Below are positions 1 to 7,194 of a DNA stretch of 12,557 nucleotides, piece after piece; position 1 is the stretch's first letter; each line of letters begins with the position of its first letter. This DNA comes from Candidatus Hydrogenedentota bacterium (GTDB lineage: Bacteria > Hydrogenedentota > Hydrogenedentia > Hydrogenedentales > CAITNO01). Under the pieces are notes generated by a model that was not told where the DNA came from, made no database searches, and worked only from the letters and a program-made list of their open reading frames with translations. The stretch lies in assembly GCA_007124105.1 (NCBI GenBank), contig SLFT01000250.1, forward strand, positions 1-12,557. Direction: 5' to 3'. The position numbers were made by a program, and so were the translations under genes.

Positions 1-339
1 CGTAACTTTCTGGTCCGCCGGGAAACGGATACGGCTTTCGCCATTAGCGTCCGTCGGAAGACCGGTGGCGATTGGCTTGTCAAATGCGTTCGGCGTCAGC
101 GTGGCAATGGGCGTCATGCCTGTCAGTGGCGCTCCGGCAAGGGTGACCACGCGCATGGCAGCGGAAATGGTCGCCGGCTGTTGTGTCTCTGTGGCCGATG
201 TGTCTGGAGCACTGTCTGTTGCAGCAGGAGGCGTTTTATTGGTATCGCCACAAGTGCAGGCGGAGACCGCAACCACCAGGCCAACCATCATTGTAACAAT
301 GAACGCTTTGGGTGCGTTGGCTTTGTACTTGCAAAGCAT
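1..339 (-). CDS. Putative exported lipoprotein, 3' part beyond the window edge
   Basis: The minus strand is open from an ATG at 339 to base 1 (113 codons, no stop), so the C-terminal part lies outside. The start is the first possible one after an in-frame stop at 358-360. Residues 1-28 look like a lipoprotein signal: Lys at 4 and 11, a hydrophobic core at about 12-27, and a lipobox V25-S26-A27-C28. A low-complexity Thr/Ala/Pro/Asp linker follows (about 31-57), which would tether a folded domain to a membrane. Residues about 60-113 contain LAGAPLTG and later TDANGES, a pattern typical of carboxypeptidase-regulatory-like or other small beta-sandwich domains. That fold assignment is only a resemblance. 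No convincing Shine-Dalgarno sequence precedes the ATG. The gene lies 69 bases downstream of the ABC exporter on the same strand, and a candidate promoter lies in and just above that gap. Function unknown. Confidence 0.65.
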   Translation of the reverse strand, partial: MLCKYKANAPKAFIVTMMVGLVVAVSACTCGDTNKTPPAATDSAPDTSATETQQPATISAAMRVVTLAGAPLTGMTPIATLTPNAFDKPIATGLPTDANGESRIRFPADQKVT

Positions 340-397
340 AGATGAACCATTATCGGATTATGGAGTGTCTGCATTCATTTGAATCAATATACAAAGA

Positions 398-425
398 ATT
401 ATACGCTATTATCCGTTCCTGACAC
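398..425 (-). promoter_or_regulatory. Candidate sigma70-type promoter for the minus-strand lipoprotein
   Basis: Read on the minus strand, a perfect TATAAT occupies 403 to 398. Sixteen bases upstream of it is GTGTCA (425 to 420), a 4/6 match to the -35 consensus. Transcription would start near 391 and leave a leader of about 50 bases before the lipoprotein ATG at 339. The -35 box lies inside the last codons of the ABC exporter. The region is AT-rich, so a chance -10 match is possible. Confidence 0.35.
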
Positions 426-2412
426 TGTTGAATTGTGTATCATGAAGGCGGCGGTAGAGGCTGTCTCTTGCCAGCAGGTCGTCCATGCGTCCCTGCTCGA
501 CAATGCGTCCGTTTTCCATGACCAGTATGCGGTCTGCCCGTTGGATTGTCGAGAGTCGGTGCGCGATGACGATGGTGGTGCGTCCTTGGACAAAACGGTC
601 GAGCGCCTCTTGTATCAAGCGCTCGCTTTCCGAATCCAGGCTTGATGTGGCTTCGTCCAAGATGAGCAGCGCGGGGTCCTTGATAATGGCGCGGGCAATG
701 GCCAGACGCTGTCGCTGGCCGCCGGAAAGTGTGCATCCTGACTCGCCGATAACCGTGTTGTATGCGGTGGGCAACTGCTGGATGAACTGATCAGCATACG
801 CGGCAGTGGCCGCGTCACGCACACGGTCGTCAGTGTACGAGGCGCGTCCAAATGCGATGTTGTCGCGTATGCTTTCGGCGAACAGAATAGTATCCTGTGT
901 TACGATGCTCATTTGCTCGCGCAGACTTGCGAGGGTGGCGGTGCGGATGTCACGACCGTCAATATAGACAGCGCCTTGTTGTGGATCGTAGAATCGGGGC
1001 AGCATCTTTACAAACGTGCTTTTCCCCGCGCCGCTGGCGCCCACAAGCGCCACCATTTCACCCTTCTTGATGTCCACGTTGATGTCGCTTAGCGCGTCGC
1101 GTTCGCCATCGTAACTGAAATGGACATGCTCGAAGCGGATGCTCGTCTGCAAGGGCTCGATGTCCACAGCATTCGGCGCCTGTTGAATCTCGGGCTGCAT
1201 GTCAATAAACTCGAAACAACGGTCAGCACTGGCCACACTGGTTTGAATAAGGTTGTTTACGTCCGACAGTTTACGTACCGGGTCGAGCATCATGGCCAAC
1301 GCAAAATAGAGCTGCACCAAGTCGCCCGCGTCCAGCAGCCCCGCTTCGACCCGTCTGCCGCTGAACAACACAAACCCGACCACACCCAGCACAAGCAGGA
1401 ACTCGGTGAGCGGCCCCGTGGCGGCGTGCAGGGTTACCATGCGCAGCAGGAATTTGCGCAGTTTCATGATCTCGCGACGCACACGGCTGACTTCGTAGTC
1501 CTCCATGTTGTAGCTCTTGATGATAGCAATGCCTTTGATGCTTTCGTTGACCACCGTGGCCATGCCCGCAATCTTTTGGAGCGATTTGCTGACGCTGGAA
1601 CGCATTCTTTTTCCGATGCTGACAAGCGTATACAGCACCAACGGCAACACGCACACGCCCACGAGCGTCAATTGCCAGTCAACTGACAAAGCCACCGCAA
1701 GAAATACCGCAATCTTCACAGGTTCGCGCATGAGTTTTACGAACACGCCCTGCAACCCACGATTCACCATGAAAATATCGTTGGTAAACCGCGCCAGTAT
1801 CTCGCCGGAACTGTTACGCTCGAAAAAACCCACCGATTGACGCATCAAATTTGTGTACATGGCCTCGCCAAGGTCTGTGGTGATATTAGCGCCAATAGAG
1901 CCCGAGAGGTATTCCTGCGAAAAGCGCGCAACGCTCATGATAAAGGCAAGAAACAGCGCCAGCGCGGAAGCGACGATAACCGCGCGCATGCGGTTGGCGC
2001 GCATGGCGAGGGCCGTGTGATAAACGCAGTCCGACAATCCATCGGGCGCCCACCCGATCACGCGACCCATTGTGTGGATGATGCGTTCAACATCAGCGGC
2101 AAGTTTTACTACGGGGTCGTTCTGTGATATTTCCGCGTCAACCGTTTGCGCAGGTTCGTAAAAGGTTATCCGGATAATTGTACCCACGGAAACCAGCATA
2201 GCGCCGAAGGAAGCGGCAATGATCAACGCGAATAACAAGGAAATTATGAGGCGCGTCTTATAGCGCCATGCAAATGTAAGTAATCGTGAATAAGCGCCCC
2301 AAGCGGATCGCGAGGTAGCGTTGCCGCTGAAGGGCGCTGAATCTACTTTGCCGCCGGGTATATTCATGTGTCGAAAGGTGTTCTCCAGATTGCGTAAAGG
2401 GGATGTAATCAT
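409..2412 (-). CDS. MsbA-like ABC exporter, fused permease and ATPase
   Basis: A 667-residue half-transporter of the type IV ABC exporter family (MsbA, lipid A exporters and multidrug relatives). As a homodimer in the inner membrane it would use ATP to flip a lipid or other hydrophobic substrate outward. Membrane segments are visible near residues 54-80, 143-163, 233-260 and 335-352. The cytoplasmic ATPase domain starts near 425. It has Walker A GASGAGKST (458-466), a Q-loop Gln506, signature LSGGQ (562-566), Walker B ending D586-E587, and switch His618, so it should be catalytically competent. The loop between the first two membrane segments (about 81-142) is some 60 residues, longer than in typical MsbA. 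The start is uncertain: ATG 2412 has no clear ribosome binding site, and an internal Met16 (ATG at 2367) is an alternative. The gene is divergent from mreB. The substrate cannot be read from sequence; lipid A or a lipid-linked glycan is an inference. Confidence 0.92.
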   Translation of the reverse strand: MITSPLRNLENTFRHMNIPGGKVDSAPFSGNATSRSAWGAYSRLLTFAWRYKTRLIISLLFALIIAASFGAMLVSVGTIIRITFYEPAQTVDAEISQNDPVVKLAADVERIIHTMGRVIGWAPDGLSDCVYHTALAMRANRMRAVIVASALALFLAFIMSVARFSQEYLSGSIGANITTDLGEAMYTNLMRQSVGFFERNSSGEILARFTNDIFMVNRGLQGVFVKLMREPVKIAVFLAVALSVDWQLTLVGVCVLPLVLYTLVSIGKRMRSSVSKSLQKIAGMATVVNESIKGIAIIKSYNMEDYEVSRVRREIMKLRKFLLRMVTLHAATGPLTEFLLVLGVVGFVLFSGRRVEAGLLDAGDLVQLYFALAMMLDPVRKLSDVNNLIQTSVASADRCFEFIDMQPEIQQAPNAVDIEPLQTSIRFEHVHFSYDGERDALSDINVDIKKGEMVALVGASGAGKSTFVKMLPRFYDPQQGAVYIDGRDIRTATLASLREQMSIVTQDTILFAESIRDNIAFGRASYTDDRVRDAATAAYADQFIQQLPTAYNTVIGESGCTLSGGQRQRLAIARAIIKDPALLILDEATSSLDSESERLIQEALDRFVQGRTTIVIAHRLSTIQRADRILVMENGRIVEQGRMDDLLARDSLYRRLHDTQFNSVRNG

Positions 2413-2516
2413 ATCATATAGACGCGCATGGGCGCAAAGCGGGCAGGAACCTGAACGGGACGTAGATCATCCGTTTCAGAAGAGTTATGATAAGGCATCG
2501 CCTGCTCTTTATGTTT

Positions 2517-2546
2517 TTGGGATTGCTCCGATCCTTTTGGTATAAT
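2517..2546 (+). promoter_or_regulatory. Extended -10 promoter of the mreBCD-mrdA-rodA operon
   Basis: A perfect TATAAT at 2541-2546 is preceded by TGG, giving the extended -10 form TGnTATAAT. TTGGGA at 2517-2522 matches the -35 consensus at 4 of 6 positions, with an 18-base spacer. Transcription would start near 2552-2554, about 117 bases before the mreB GTG. It lies at the upstream end of the five-gene elongasome cluster and supports the short mreB reading. Confidence 0.65.
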
Positions 2547-2559
2547 AGCCAAAGTGATC

Positions 2560-2599
2560 GGGCGCTGAACAATCATTTTCATGAGTTCTCTTCGCGCCC
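2560..2599 (+). promoter_or_regulatory. Possible stem in the mreB leader RNA
   Basis: GGGCGC at 2560-2565 is the exact reverse complement of GCGCCC at 2594-2599, with 28 bases between. The stem would enclose the ATG of the small leader frame at 2581. A nearby palindrome CGCCGGCG (2615-2622) contains a competing partner for the same left arm. A six-base stem with a long loop is weak evidence, and no known riboswitch pattern is recognised. Confidence 0.15.
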
Positions 2600-2670
2600 T
2601 CGTTTTGTATTACGCGCCGGCGTCGGGCAGACCCTTATTTCGTCTGTTCTCGCATGGAAAGGTAAAATAG
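2581..2670 (+). CDS. Possible 29-residue leader peptide overlapping the mreB start
   Basis: An ATG at 2581 opens 29 codons ending in TAG at 2668-2670, so its stop shares a G with the mreB GTG start (TAGTG). It lies entirely within the predicted mreB transcript. The peptide begins MSSLRALVLYYAPASG and ends in a basic tail (SHGKVK). Terminating ribosomes could hand over to mreB, the same coupling seen at the mreC/mreD and mreD/mrdA junctions. Against it: no Shine-Dalgarno sequence precedes 2581, and frames this short occur by chance. It matches no family I know. Confidence 0.2.
   Translation: MSSLRALVLYYAPASGRPLFRLFSHGKVK
2656..2662 (+). promoter_or_regulatory. Ribosome binding site deciding the mreB GTG start
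   Basis: GGAAAGG lies 7 bases before GTG 2670. It fixes the start of mreB, because no in-frame ATG lies between the promoter and this codon. The resulting 343-residue protein has the normal MreB N-terminus. Confidence 0.7.
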
Positions 2671-3701
2671 TGTTTAATATATTGCGCCACCTCCCCGGGC
2701 TCTTTTCACATGACATGGCCATTGATCTTGGCACGGCGAATACGCTTGTATACGTCAAGGGCCAGGGCATTGTTTTGAGTGAACCCTCGGTTGTGGCTAT
2801 CAATAAAGATACCGGGATACCCCGGGCGGTGGGCAACGAAGCCAAGAACATGATTGGTCGTACGCCGGGCAACATTGTAGCGGTGCGGCCGATGAAAGAC
2901 GGCGTGATTGCCGATTTTGAAATTACCGAGGCCATGCTCCGGCATTTCATACAAAAGGTGCATAATCGCAAGCGCCTTCCAGCCTGGCCGCGTGTTGCCG
3001 TCAGTGTACCTTCGGGTATTACCGCCGTGGAAAAACGCGCGGTGGTGGAGAGCGCCATCCAGGCGGGCGCCAAGAAAGTGTACATCATCGAAGAGCCCAT
3101 GGCAGCGGCAATCGGCGCGGGACTGCCCGTCCATGAACCGCAGGGCTGCATGATTGTGGATATCGGCGGCGGCACTACCGAGGTGGCGGTTATTGCGTTG
3201 GGCGGCATCGTATTCCCCAAGTCGGTGCGCGTCGCAGGCGACGAAATGGACCAGGCCATCATGCAGCATTTGAAGCGCACCTACAACCTGATGGTGGGCG
3301 AGCGCACCGCCGAAGAAATCAAAATGAACCTTGGGTCAGCCTTTCCACTCAAGGAAGAGATGGAAATGCAGGTGAAAGGGCGCGACCAGGTGTTGGGCCT
3401 CCCCAAGGTCATATCGGTTACCTCCGAAGAAATTCGCGATTCGTTGCGCGAACCAGTCAACTCGATCGTGGATGCCGTGCGCGTTACACTCGAGCGCACG
3501 CCCCCGGAATTGTCGGCGGATATTGTTGACCGCGGCGTGGTACTTGCGGGCGGCGGCGCAATGTTGCGCGGGCTTGATCAGCTGATTGCACAGGAGACGG
3601 GGCTGCATGTTACCATCGCCGAAGACCCGCTGGGCGCCGTGGTGCTGGGCGGCGGAAAATTCCTGGAAGAGCTGAAACACTTCAAGCCAGAAGAGTTATA
3701 G
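2670..3701 (+). CDS. mreB: Rod shape-determining protein MreB
   Basis: MreB is the bacterial actin that forms membrane-associated ATP-dependent filaments and directs lateral peptidoglycan synthesis. From the GTG at 2670 the protein is 343 residues, the usual family length. The N-terminus (MFNILRHLPGLFSHD, then MAIDLGTANTLVYVKG) is the classical MreB opening, with the phosphate-1 loop DLGTANT at 19-25. The phosphate-2 motif is DIGGGTTEVAVIALGG (164-179), the adenosine motif is AGGGAMLRG (293-301), and PSGITAVEKRAVVESA near 114-129 is also characteristic. The short N-terminal stretch may act as the membrane-binding segment. The frame is open upstream to 2487, but that longer version would begin before the promoter. 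It is first in the operon, and a 65-base gap separates it from mreC. Intact, with no missing motif. Confidence 0.98.
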   Translation: MFNILRHLPGLFSHDMAIDLGTANTLVYVKGQGIVLSEPSVVAINKDTGIPRAVGNEAKNMIGRTPGNIVAVRPMKDGVIADFEITEAMLRHFIQKVHNRKRLPAWPRVAVSVPSGITAVEKRAVVESAIQAGAKKVYIIEEPMAAAIGAGLPVHEPQGCMIVDIGGGTTEVAVIALGGIVFPKSVRVAGDEMDQAIMQHLKRTYNLMVGERTAEEIKMNLGSAFPLKEEMEMQVKGRDQVLGLPKVISVTSEEIRDSLREPVNSIVDAVRVTLERTPPELSADIVDRGVVLAGGGAMLRGLDQLIAQETGLHVTIAEDPLGAVVLGGGKFLEELKHFKPEEL

Positions 3702-3766
3702 GCAAAACGCCGCCCTATTACGCTGGTCAGTATAGCCACCAAACTTCACCGGAACAGTGATTCGCC

Positions 3767-4729
3767 ATGAATGCCGGACGCATATTACGTGAGCATAGAC
3801 CGTTGGCAGTGCTGCTGATATTGTCTGGGTTGTCGCTCTTTTCCCTTGTGACGGGCGCGGAAAGCTCGGTCATACATCACACCTTGGCCCGCGCCGTCCA
3901 TGTTACGTCCTATCCATTCCTGAAACTGCGCTATATTGCCGTTGCCGTACCAAGTCGCGCCTATTCTTTTGTTTCCGACTATGACGCTGTATTTAATGAA
4001 AACATTGCGTTAAACAGGGAAGTGGTGGAGGCCCAGAAGCGTGAGGCCACCTTGCATCATGTAATGGCGGAAAATAAGCGGCTGCGCGCCCTGCTGGGTT
4101 TTGTCTCGGAACAGCCACGCCTTACCCTGCAACCCGCCACGGTGCTCGAGAGTTACCGGGGCATGTTGCGCATAGACGCCGGTACGCGCGCGGGCGTGAA
4201 ACCCGCCATGGGCGTCATAGCGCGCGAGGGGGTGGTGGGCGTAGTGACGGAGGTCGCTGACTTCACGGCCACGGTAGCCACACTCCACCACACGGACTGC
4301 CGCGTGGGCGCGATGGTACTGCGTAATCGTCTTCGCGCTTATGACGGCGTAGTTCATGCCAGCGGCAGCGATTTTTCGTATTTGTGCGCCATGGAATACA
4401 TTGATATGAAAGACGAAGTGCGCGTGGGGGACATTGTTGTAACAAGTCCCGAAAGCCAGTTTCCGGCCGGGCTCTCCATCGGTCCCATTACCGCTGTACG
4501 CGGCGGCGAGGGGCTGTGGAAAAGCGCTGAAATCAAACCCGCCGTGGACCCGTATCGGTTGGATGAGGTCATGGTGATTATGCGCGCTGTGGATGATGCC
4601 CCTTATGTGGCCGGACCTCCTGCCGCCCTGGAACGTGAAAGCGCCGCTTATCCGGCGGTGGAAACAACGCATTTACAGGCGCCGGAAATGCCTGATATGC
4701 GTAGCCTACAGGAGCGTTACGCGCCATGA
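3767..4729 (+). CDS. mreC: Rod shape-determining protein MreC
   Basis: MreC is a bitopic inner-membrane protein whose periplasmic part binds and activates PBP2 in the elongasome. This copy has 320 residues. It shows a short cytoplasmic N-terminus with Arg residues, one membrane segment at about 12-30, a coiled-coil region at about 73-112 (Leu/Glu/Lys-rich, ending in AENKRLRALLGF), and two beta domains from about 120 to 275. Conserved family stretches include DAGTRAGVKPAMGVI (137-151), GVVGVVTEV (155-163) and a GDIVVTSPESQFPAGLSIG-type segment (221-239). The C-terminal 40 or so residues are Pro/Ala/Glu-rich and probably disordered, which varies among MreC proteins. The ribosome binding site is weak. 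The gene lies 65 bases after mreB and its stop overlaps the mreD start by four bases. Confidence 0.95.
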   Translation: MNAGRILREHRPLAVLLILSGLSLFSLVTGAESSVIHHTLARAVHVTSYPFLKLRYIAVAVPSRAYSFVSDYDAVFNENIALNREVVEAQKREATLHHVMAENKRLRALLGFVSEQPRLTLQPATVLESYRGMLRIDAGTRAGVKPAMGVIAREGVVGVVTEVADFTATVATLHHTDCRVGAMVLRNRLRAYDGVVHASGSDFSYLCAMEYIDMKDEVRVGDIVVTSPESQFPAGLSIGPITAVRGGEGLWKSAEIKPAVDPYRLDEVMVIMRAVDDAPYVAGPPAALERESAAYPAVETTHLQAPEMPDMRSLQERYAP

Positions 4730-5256
4730 TACGTCACCGAAACGATATTGTGCGCGATTACATATTTTGGTTTGCGGCTGTTGTTCTGGCTGCATTGATC
4801 CAGACCAATTGGCCTGAAATGCTGCGTCTGCAGGACGTATCGCCGGATATTGTTATCGTACTTGTCGTGTATTTTGCCATCGCCTATGGCGAGGAACGCG
4901 CAATGTTCACGGGCGTCATCGGCGGCCTCTATCAGGATGTAGCCGTGAATACCACACTTGGACATCATGTGCTCTGTTATGTTGTAATTGGATATGTGGC
5001 AGGCAGATTGACCACCAGGCTCATCAGCGAACATGCCGCCGTCAAAGCGGGTATGGTGTTCTTCGCAGGATTTTTTCAGGGGGTGGCCTATACAACGATC
5101 CAGTATGTACAACAACCGCAGCGCGGCTTGCTGTATCCAATCATCAATACGGCCGCGCCAATAGCATTCTACTCCGCTGTGATTACGCCCTTTATCTTTA
5201 TGATAGCGGACCGCATATTTCATAAACGAACTGTTATCAGCGATGGAATTGTCTAA
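4726..5256 (+). CDS. mreD: Rod shape-determining protein MreD
   Basis: MreD is a small integral membrane subunit of the elongasome, thought to modulate the MreC-PBP2 interaction. This 176-residue protein is mostly hydrophobic, with segments near 11-27, 38-54, 59-77, 81-97, 105-127 and 138-162. The stretch PDIVIVLVVYFAIAYGEE followed by FTGVIGGLYQDV (40-72) is the recognisable MreD pattern. MreD is poorly conserved, so the call leans also on its position between mreC and mrdA. ATGA overlap with mreC (4726-4729) and a one-base TAATG overlap with mrdA (base 5256) point to translational coupling, which would keep the membrane subunits in balance. Confidence 0.92.
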   Translation: MIRHRNDIVRDYIFWFAAVVLAALIQTNWPEMLRLQDVSPDIVIVLVVYFAIAYGEERAMFTGVIGGLYQDVAVNTTLGHHVLCYVVIGYVAGRLTTRLISEHAAVKAGMVFFAGFFQGVAYTTIQYVQQPQRGLLYPIINTAAPIAFYSAVITPFIFMIADRIFHKRTVISDGIV

Positions 5257-7187
5257 TGTCCGTTAAAATGCAGACAGAACGCTACCAAGGCGTTACAAGC
5301 CGCGTACAATGGATTGGCATAGCGATTATGGCCGCCATGGTAGTCTTGTGCATACAGTTCTGGCGTTTACAGGTGCTTTCCCTCAATGAGTTCTCACAAC
5401 TTGCTGAGAACAATCGCGTCTGGCAAAAAAGGCTTGCCTCTGACCGCGGCATTATTTATGATCGCAGAGGAGATATACTCGCGGATAACCGCGCAAGCGC
5501 CGATGTGGTCATTGTGCCTGGTGAGTGCCCCCCGGAACTTCTTGACACTGTATGCGCGCGGCTGGAGACGTGGATAGGCATTGACGCAGAAGAACTTCGT
5601 GAACGGATTGACACGCATCGAAGCGCTCCTTTCACCCAACTCCAGGTAAAACGAGACGTCACAAAAGCTGACCGCGTACGCATCGAGGAAAACCTGCATG
5701 CGCTGCCCGGCGTTACCACGATAGTGCATCCGCAGCGCAGATATCTTCACGGTGAGACGGCTGGACAGATCATCGGCTACCTGGGAGAAATCAACCGCGA
5801 TGAACTTGAACGCTATGCCGACCACGGATATGTACTGGGCGATCTTATCGGCAAGGGCGGACTGGAACGCTATTACGAGCGGTTGCTACATGGCCAGGAC
5901 GGCTATATGCTGGTAACAAGATACGCGTCCGGTCAGCCACAATTGCGTACGGATAAATCGGGACGTCCTTACATCGCGCGCCGCGACACCCGCGGCCATC
6001 TGCTTAGTACCGAGGCGCAACCAGTGTTGCCGCGTTCAGGGGAACCCTTGCATTTGACACTGGACATCCCATTGCAGCAACACTGTGAAATGTTGTTGCG
6101 CGGTCAGCAGGGCGCGATTGTTGTGCTTGATGCGGACACCGGCGCCGTGTTGGCCATGGCTAGTGCGCCCGGATACGACCCGAGCGTGTTTGTGAACCGC
6201 GGCATGAGCGGCGAACGTCTGGAACTGCTCTCGGGGAAAAAACCCAACCGTATGATTAACAGGGGGTATCGCGAGGTCTACCCTCCTGGTTCCCTGTTCA
6301 AAATTATGCTTGCCGCAGCGGCGCTGGAAGAAAAGGCGGCGGACGCGCGGACACGCTATTATTGTCCTGGCCATTTCCAGATTGACGGCCGGGGGCGCCG
6401 CTGGCATTGCTGGCGGAGAACAGGACATGGTTCTATGGAAGTAGTGGAAGCGCTTGCATATTCGTGCGATGTGTATTTCTACAATGTAGGCCTGAAATTG
6501 GGTGTTGACAAAATTCAACACTATTCAAATCTCATGGGACTGGGCGTTGTCACTGGCATTGATCTGCCCGGCGAGCAAGCAGGATTGATTCCCAATCCCC
6601 AGTGGAAAGACGCTATCAACGCCGACAAACCTGTATGGGACCGCCAGTGGTATCCCGGCGAGACGGTTAATCTCAGCATTGGGCAGGGCGCCGCGGCCAC
6701 AACGCCACTGCAAAATGCGGTGATGACAGCCTGTATTGTTAATGGTGGCTACCGTGTACGTCCGTACCTGTGGCAGGAACGTGAGCGGCTGCGTTCGGAA
6801 CGAATCTTCAGTGAAACAACCGTTGAACAGGTGATCAAAGGATTGTTGCTTTGCGTCGAGAAAGGTCCGCCCGCCCCGACCGGCACCTGTTATCGCGCCC
6901 ATATTCCTGGCATGAGCATGATTGGCAAGACTGGCACCGCACAGGTTGTGTCCTTGTCGCATATCGAACATTACGATGACGAGGAAGATATTCCCTACCA
7001 TCAACGACACCATGCGTGGTTTGTGGCAGGCGTTTTGGACAGATCGCCCAGAATTGCACTCTGTGTGCTTATTGAACATGGTCACGCGGGCGGCGCGGTT
7101 GCCTCGCCGGTCGCGCGCGACGTGATCGAGTTTTTCTACGCCAATCAGCGCGATGACCCATCGCTTATGCTGGCAGACAAGGAGTAA
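5256..7187 (+). CDS. mrdA: Penicillin-binding protein 2, elongasome transpeptidase
   Basis: PBP2 is the class B (monofunctional) transpeptidase that cross-links peptidoglycan during elongation together with RodA. The protein has 643 residues: a cytoplasmic N-terminus, one membrane anchor at about 17-36, a pedestal domain opening with SDRGIIYDRRGDILADN (62-78), and a transpeptidase domain from about 263. Active-site motifs are S346-L-F-K349 (nucleophile and general base), S403-C-D405 (the SxD form usual in PBP2) and K558-T-G560. Between the first two motifs are C370, C385, H391 and C404. Their spacing from the catalytic serine fits the zinc site I recall from Acinetobacter PBP2, here as Cys-Cys-His-Cys. 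The start shares base 5256 with the mreD stop, with only a modest GGAA upstream, so it is probably translated by coupling. The frame is uninterrupted. Confidence 0.97.
   Translation: MSVKMQTERYQGVTSRVQWIGIAIMAAMVVLCIQFWRLQVLSLNEFSQLAENNRVWQKRLASDRGIIYDRRGDILADNRASADVVIVPGECPPELLDTVCARLETWIGIDAEELRERIDTHRSAPFTQLQVKRDVTKADRVRIEENLHALPGVTTIVHPQRRYLHGETAGQIIGYLGEINRDELERYADHGYVLGDLIGKGGLERYYERLLHGQDGYMLVTRYASGQPQLRTDKSGRPYIARRDTRGHLLSTEAQPVLPRSGEPLHLTLDIPLQQHCEMLLRGQQGAIVVLDADTGAVLAMASAPGYDPSVFVNRGMSGERLELLSGKKPNRMINRGYREVYPPGSLFKIMLAAAALEEKAADARTRYYCPGHFQIDGRGRRWHCWRRTGHGSMEVVEALAYSCDVYFYNVGLKLGVDKIQHYSNLMGLGVVTGIDLPGEQAGLIPNPQWKDAINADKPVWDRQWYPGETVNLSIGQGAAATTPLQNAVMTACIVNGGYRVRPYLWQERERLRSERIFSETTVEQVIKGLLLCVEKGPPAPTGTCYRAHIPGMSMIGKTGTAQVVSLSHIEHYDDEEDIPYHQRHHAWFVAGVLDRSPRIALCVLIEHGHAGGAVASPVARDVIEFFYANQRDDPSLMLADKE
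7181..7184 (+). promoter_or_regulatory. Ribosome binding site deciding the rodA start
   Basis: AAGGAG (GGAG at 7181-7184) lies 10 bases before ATG 7195, inside the last codons of mrdA. It favours ATG 7195 over an in-frame ATG at 7153, which would overlap mrdA by 35 bases and has no comparable site. Confidence 0.6.
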
Positions 7188-7194
7188 CGGCCAG

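Larger units (their letters stand above)
2413..2669. other. Divergent intergenic region between ABC exporter and mreB
   Basis: 257 bases separate the exporter start from the mreB GTG. They hold the mreB promoter (2517-2546) and its leader with a small reading frame. For the minus-strand exporter only weak -10-like sequences are seen: TATGAT at 2418-2413, immediately next to the annotated ATG, and TATCAT at 2492-2487. Neither has a good -35 box. An open frame in phase with mreB extends back to 2487, but it starts upstream of the mreB promoter and has no MreB-like sequence there, so I treat it as non-coding. Confidence 0.6.

Noticed and set aside
2487..2669. N-terminal extension of mreB starting at ATG 2487
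   Set aside because: It would begin upstream of the TATAAT promoter and has no MreB-like residues. GTG 2670 with GGAAAGG gives the normal 343-residue protein.
2579..3280. 233-codon antisense reading frame opposite mreB
   Set aside because: It is the mirror of a clear MreB coding frame, with no recognisable domain and no ribosome site. Such frames are common opposite GC-rich genes.
3702..3766. Possible internal promoter or terminator in the mreB-mreC gap
   Set aside because: TATTAC and TATAGC stretches occur but lack a matching -35 box, and no hairpin with a T-run is present.
4010..4672. 220-codon antisense reading frame opposite mreC
   Set aside because: Shadow of mreC; His/Gly/Arg-rich composition typical of a complementary frame.
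7153..7194. Longer rodA from ATG 7153 overlapping mrdA
   Set aside because: It adds 14 residues that are not RodA-like and lacks a ribosome site, while ATG 7195 has GGAG at a usable distance.
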